Below, piece by piece: positions 59,606 through 64,000 of a stretch of 64,000 nt of DNA. The DNA comes from Gigaspora rosea (taxonomy: Eukaryota; Glomeromycota; Glomeromycetes; Diversisporales; Gigasporaceae): assembly GCA_003550325.1 (NCBI GenBank), contig QKWP01000244.1, forward strand, positions 265,910 through 329,909. Reading direction: 5' to 3'. How positions within the stretch are numbered: position 1 is the first letter of the stretch; the number at the start of each line of letters is the position of its first letter. The position numbers were made by a program, and so were the translations under genes. The notes under the pieces are model-generated. The model did no database searches. It saw only the letters and a program-made list of their open reading frames with translations, and was not told the DNA's origin.

Positions 59606-62115
59606 AGTATTATCAAAATAATATTTAGGTATTTTGCACAATATTTTTCTTGTTATCACAAATTAATTTTTGCATTACTTATATGTATAATACCAGATAC
59701 AATATGCTTGTTATTGATCAGAGCATACTATGGCATTATTTTTTTGACGTGAAGATTTTTCTTAGCCCGATTTCACTATAACGAGAGTAAGTAGCATAAT
59801 CGTTATCATCAAAATTAAATTTACCTGATGATCCAAGCTTGCATAATGTAGAATCAATTTTTGAAGCTCATCAAATGATTCATATCCGTACATGTTGCAA
59901 ATTGAACAAAGACCACCCAAGTCTTCTTTATATATATATCGTTCTCCTTGTAAGTATTTATAAAATGTTGTTCTTTTAATGCCATCTGGATATTCTTCAT
60001 GAAACCGTTCCCATAAAGCTTTTTTGGTATTTTTTAAGTAATGTACAGGCAATCCAGTCGCACTATCAGTTTTGTAAGAACTCATTATGACGTTTGCCTT
60101 ATCTTGAAAAAAACTTTCAATTTGTTCTTCTTTTTCGCGTGTTAATTTTTTTATTGTAATTTTGGGCTTTTCCAACTGAACACATCCTGGGCCATTTATA
60201 CGTGCATAATGACGTGCTTCAGTAATCAAATCATTAGAGACCTAAAGATAAGTTTTAGATTATTTAAGTTTGAGTTCAATGTTAATTTATTGTTTATAAA
60301 TTACTAACAGATAACTTTTCTTTGATCGTATCATAGTGAAATCTATCTGCGATAATAGATAATATTCTTCTTTTTCCATCATTTCCACGAATATTACTAT
60401 CTAATGCATCCTGAAATGCGCTCCAAAATTGATCTGTTTTATTATGATTTGCAGGTACGCTTTGAAGAAATTTGCATTCATATAGATACTTTAGCATAGC
60501 TTCGTCTTTTGTTGGGTCTTTCGATCGAGTCCAGAATTCAAACTATAGAAAAAAAATCGAATTATTATTTTTGCACTGTTTCAAATGACTATAATCACTA
60601 ATTCCGGAAATTCTGTGGACAGTGCTTAGGGACAGTGCAAATTCATATGATTGGTTGGTTAGCAGTTAAGGTAATAATATATATCATGTGAAGTTTCACT
60701 GTTCCATAGAATTTTCGGCATAATTTTCTGACAGTTAGTTCTTTTATTCACATCACATAAGGTTAGAATTAGCATTTAATTAGTTGCAGGTATTATTTTT
60801 AACCTTGTTAATGTTGAATAGGGAAAAAATAATTTTGAAAAATCATCGCAACTCACGAGTTAACCAGGGTGGTCCCAAAAGTGTAGATCGATGGCACAGC
60901 CGCAGCAAAAATAACCAATCGAAGACAGGCTGTAACTATATCTTTTTTATTTTGAAGTTATTAGTTAGTATAAGTGTTCATTTTTTGAGGCTGATATCTA
61001 AAATTGATATTAGTTATTATTGTACAACTTGTAAATTATTAGTTGCGGCTGTGTCATCGATCCACACTTTGTAGCTGCCCCGGTTGACTCGCAACCAACA
61101 TAATTAGAATATGTTTAGTAATTACTTTAGATTCTTTTCCAAAAGGTGTTATATTTGAACAACCAGTATGTCGCAATAAAGCTTTCCATGCCCGCAATTC
61201 ACGGTCTTTGACAATATAATTTGGTGAGTATATTTCTTTAAATTTTGCTGTTAACTCAATAATATTACTTTTTTGAGTTTTCCAGCTAATAAAAAAATCA
61301 TCCCATTTTACAGATGTTAAAATAAATTTTTTTAAGTAATGGTTGAAAAGTTTATTCATAATTAGTTTACTCTGCCAATCTTCAACTGTACAATGAGGGG
61401 TTTGTTCTTTTTCAATTGATGATTTCGTTTGTTCGTGTTCTAGTCCAAAAAGTGTACTTCCTGTAAACTGTGCTAGTATGCCGATTTCATTCCAAACTAC
61501 GTTAGGGTTAGCACCATGAAAAGTATATTTTTCTTGAGAATTTTGGTATATTTTAACAATCGCTTTATTATTAGTAAACTCTTGTAAAAATAATGAACGA
61601 GTTTTTTGAAAGTTATATATGAAAGAACTTTTATATCCTTTGCCAGCATAGTTCCAATCTGGGTTATCTGATATACCAATTTCGAAAATAATCAAATTTA
61701 AATTTGGGATTTTAAAAGAAAAAGGTCGAAAGTAAAGATCTGAAAGTAATAAATTACATATTTCTAAATTATCGAATCCCATAACTAAAAGACCATCAAG
61801 TTTAGTTTTTGTAGAAAAAGCTAATTGATATATAGATGTGATCGCCTTGGATGAACTTTTGCATATTTTACTTTGTAAACTTTCAGAATGACATAAAAAC
61901 CCAGGTTCTAAATTGTTCTGAATTATGGTAATCATAAAGGCACGGCTATTTATTATAGTAATAGTTTTCATCCCAAGGCATAAGGGATAAAGAGGTGTAT
62001 AAGTTGCATTGTTATCATTTGGGCGGGCAACCCACCAAGCTCTAGCACATGGTCCATAATGCAAATTTTCTATAATTTCACCACGAAAAACAAGTGAAAC
62101 CTTATATTTTGACAT
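56031..62115 (-). CDS. Unclassified DDE transposase gene, copy 2 (multi-exon, MITE-laden introns)
   Basis: Start taken at 62115 (MSKYKVSLVFRGEIIENLHY). Coding blocks: 62115-61126, 60542-60297, about 60243-59826, about 59034-58278, about 57770-57650, 57584-57335, 56943-56760 and 56372-56031. The catalytic block has LIIVDYKMKILP, FISDNGPHYHN and LEAGEAKTTIDSHH, the same D-D-E layout as copy 1. A Cys/His segment (CINHCMLYAFGACS...CNRCG) precedes it. The 56943-56760 block encodes a SAP-like DNA-binding motif (RLTVDQLKTQLTNRG...TKQDLISLLNNK). The last exon carries DVPKVSTIQNWIGRY. Most blocks are open, so this copy is better preserved than copy 1, although I cannot prove every splice junction. Five MITE-type elements and a microsatellite sit in the introns. 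Confidence 0.7.
56505..56757. repeat. MITE with CCGTAGACCACTG ends
   Basis: CCGTAGACCACTGTATACA and its complement flank 253 bp, with TA on both sides. The interior is rich in GGGTATT/AATACCC words. Confidence 0.8.
56967..57293. repeat. MITE, CACCGACAA family, copy B
   Basis: Same plan as 677-943 and 59129-59470, with CACTTCAAAAACACCGCATT at the left and GGTGTCTTTGAAGTGATTG at the right. The interior has CCTAACCCTAAC and CAATGACCAGAATTACTTTG. It abuts an exon of transposase copy 2. Confidence 0.75.
57938..58114. repeat. MITE with TGAGTGCAGTCAAAGGAAAC ends
   Basis: A 177-bp near-perfect palindrome with TA duplications (57936-57937 and 58115-58116), lying in an intron of transposase copy 2. 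Confidence 0.8.
59129..59470. repeat. MITE, CACCGACAA family, copy C
   Basis: TTTCACCGACAATCACTTCA at the left and GGTGTCTTTGAAGTGATCG at the right. The centre is shared with copy B. Confidence 0.75.
59570..59604. repeat. (TTA)n microsatellite
   Basis: About eleven uninterrupted TTA/TAT repeats. The poly-Tyr reading frame over it is an artefact. Confidence 0.95.
60602..60722. repeat. Small foldback in an intron of copy 2
   Basis: CCGGAAATTCTGTGGACAGT is mirrored imperfectly by CACTGTTCCATAGAATTTTC. About 120 bp, non-coding. Confidence 0.6.
60846..61095. repeat. MITE with CGCAACTCACGAGTTAACC ends
   Basis: Arms of about 60 bp (including GTGTAGATCGATGGCACAGC and the near complement GCTGTGTCATCGATCCACAC) face each other across about 130 bp. 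It is within the 583-nt intron 61125-60543 of transposase copy 2. Confidence 0.75.
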
Positions 62116-62618
62116 ACTTTGAAATAAATAAATAAAAATGCATGTTTTAAGATAAGATTTATTTGAATTTGTTCGCTTTTTATACAATTTTATTAAGGAA
62201 GTCATACGCACATATTCAATCACTTTTTTTTTTTTGAATAATAGCAATAACAAATTATACAATGGGCGAGCTTTTGCTATTGTTTAAAATTAAAAGCAAT
62301 TGTTTTAAAAAAAAAAAAAAAAAAAAAAACTATAGGGGAAAAAGAATGAGAACAAAGGCATAGATAGCTATTAATACACAATTGCTATGTAGTGATCATT
62401 CAGATGTCGTATACTAGTGCATTTCTCAGCATTCTTATTCTTCTTTTTACATATACGTATATATATATATACTGTACGTATATATGCACATGTACTACTA
62501 CTTTCTTTTTTAAATGTTCAAAAAGTACGCCAAAACTCTGGTACCCAAGACCATAGCCCAAATTACTTTTTGATTATTTGTTCCGTGTTATGGTCTAGGT
62601 ACGTTTTATTCTATAGTA
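62116..62618. other. Upstream flank of transposase copy 2
   Basis: AT-rich, with a 20+ bp A-run at about 62307-62329 and a (TA)n/(GTA) patch near 62455-62490. No gene seen. No transposon terminus could be assigned. Confidence 0.4.
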
Positions 62619-62810
62619 CAACTCACTCTCGTTATTGTGAAGTTATTGGGCCCAAAAAAAACCTTTGCTATAGCAGTACTATAGTTCATATCAAGAGAAT
62701 GCTATATGTACTTCACTGTATCGAGCTGAAGTTAATAATTCTGTAACTCAAAAGTTTTCACTGTATCGAATCTTCACTATGTTGAGAGTTTACTATAACA
62801 AAGTGAGCTG
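62619..62810. repeat. Pogo-like MITE with CAACTCACTCTCGTTAT ends
   Basis: The ends CAACTCACTCTCGTTATTGT and the near complement ACTATAACAAAGTGAGCTG have TA on both sides. 192 bp. A decayed relative is at about 35540-35660. Confidence 0.7.
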
Positions 62811-63700
62811 TATATCTAATATTTTAATATTACGATATTAGTATGCATGCATATAATACATAGAAATATTCAAGTTCTAAAAGTGGTTAATACCATATAT
62901 ATAGTCGAACTACACTTTAAATATATGTACTGTGCTACAATCTAGATCAAGTTTTATCCTGTAGAACTACTTTTTTATATTAGATACGCTCAGATTCTAA
63001 AAGTGGTTAAAAACATATATGTCTATTATCTCCAATTAGTATTATTGTCGATCACTGTTTTGCATACGGATCATCAATTAATAATTATTATTCACATAAT
63101 CATGCTTTTTGAACATTTTACAGGTTTTCGCAAGTTTTTGCAATTTAATTATAATTTTTTTTTATTTTATTTTATTTTTTTTCTCTTTGACAATCATGCT
63201 CTATTTATTAGATACTATTAATCGTAAAAAACAAAATTACAAAAAAGGAAGCATCTACTACTATAATAGGCCGCAACCCGGCTTCTCTAATGGTGCCTAA
63301 GTAGGATTGTCACACTAGTGTTTGTCAAGCAGAGATGTCTATGATCTTTTGCTATAAGTACACCCTCTGTCTATGAACTGGTACCCAGTTACCGCTTCAA
63401 AATCTACTCCTTTAAAAAAACTTCATCCCTAAGCTTCTTATAAAATAAAGAAAAAAAAAAGGGGAAACATAAAATGTGGCAAAGACTACTAATGAAGACC
63501 CATCAACAAAACCAAAAACCAAACAACAAAAAAGAAAAACAAAGCAAAAACAGAAAAACAGCGATAAAGAAATAAAAGAAGGTGTTACTACGTCTATAAC
63601 ACAACGACGATAAAAATTATACAACAATGTATAAGCAAAGCTCATCAAATTGTCGTATGTACATGATAGAAACCTATGTCTAAAATGGAAAGAAAATTTT
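62811..63700. other. AT-rich spacer with repeat fragments
   Basis: The phrase TTCTAAAAGTGGTTAA occurs twice (about 62876 and 62996). The block near 63055-63090 is the complement of sequence at 55725-55750. An A/C-rich tract at 63510-63570 gives spurious frames. No gene. Confidence 0.45.
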
Positions 63701-64000
63701 TTCTGGGCCCTCCAGATTCTGAGACCTTAACTTGACGTTTGTTTTGGTAACTAAGGTCACACAAGATAGAACCGGTTCCAGACCGGTGACATATTCCCAA
63801 TTTGGACGGAGTAAACACTGATGATCTTTTGGAGGGGGTAAGCTAGGATGCCCACTTTTTGACGAAAATTTCGAAAAAGCCAAAGAGAGATAGTGAGGAG
63901 ACCAAAACTTGTAAAGAGTATAAGTTTTACGTTTTGTAGAATAGTATAGATAACCAAAAGTATGTTTCTGTTTAGACTTCCACATCTTTTAACAAAAGAC
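63701..64000. repeat. Dispersed repeat, second copy
   Basis: Shares with about 30095-30240 the ordered words ATCTTTTGGAGG, GCCCACTTTTTG and GTAGAATAGTATAGA. It runs off the window end. Type unresolved. Confidence 0.5.

Noticed and set aside
59462..59752. Frame with a poly-Tyr run
   Set aside because: Product of a (TTA)n microsatellite.

Overview
The window looks like nuclear DNA of an AT-rich, repeat-laden filamentous fungus. The best guess is a Glomeromycotina arbuscular mycorrhizal fungus of the Rhizophagus type. The grounds are short GT-AG introns of about 50-120 nt, a GCKIII (Ste20-like) kinase, a Crinkler-like NTPase relic, and stacked transposons, foldback elements and tRNA-derived SINEs in very AT-rich spacer. 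The species is inferred, not proven. One assembly gap (13166-14088) is present.

Layout. 0.4-1 kb: a foldback and a MITE. 1.9-5.3 kb: an intact 16-exon Ste20/MST3-like kinase gene, the clearest host gene. 5.6-8.7 kb: MITEs and a 0.9-kb foldback. 9.3-14.4 kb: copy 1 (decayed) of an unclassified DDE transposase gene, cut by the gap and followed by a SINE. 14.8-16.0 kb: Crinkler-like NTPase pseudogene. 17.7-18.4 kb: a complete SINE with 14-bp target duplications. 18.4-32.6 kb: AT-rich decayed DNA with MITEs and a dead mariner (24.4-26.4 kb) that is itself split by a 717-bp hAT-type element. 32.6-33.1 kb: a small two-exon host gene. 37.2-55.3 kb: one SINE into which three elements inserted in turn. 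56.0-62.1 kb: copy 2 of the DDE transposase gene, its introns stuffed with MITEs. 62.1-64 kb: AT-rich DNA with a pogo-like MITE and a dispersed repeat shared with 30 kb.

The main discovery is a 14,624-bp element at 38170-52793. It has about 0.9-kb terminal inverted repeats, terminal 34-bp palindromes, subterminal tandem repeats and a 5-bp target duplication (GATGT). Its cargo combines parts that normally belong to different classes of element. These are a Polinton-type rve integrase, a separate tyrosine recombinase, a PrimPol-type primase fused through a zinc-binding segment to a herpesvirus-origin-binding-protein-like helicase, and a retrotransposon-like Gag with a retropepsin-like protein. 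No reverse transcriptase, polymerase B, jelly-roll capsid or packaging ATPase is visible. Coiled-coil, RING-like, Cys-rich and endonuclease-like genes complete it.

My reading is a self-replicating DNA transposon that recruited a Gag/protease pair. PrimPol and the helicase would start and drive copying, the palindromic ends and subterminal repeats would be the cis sites, rve would insert it, the tyrosine recombinase would resolve intermediates, and Gag plus protease would form a particle or nucleoprotein. This copy carries several stops and frameshifts and is probably inactive, or contains assembly errors.
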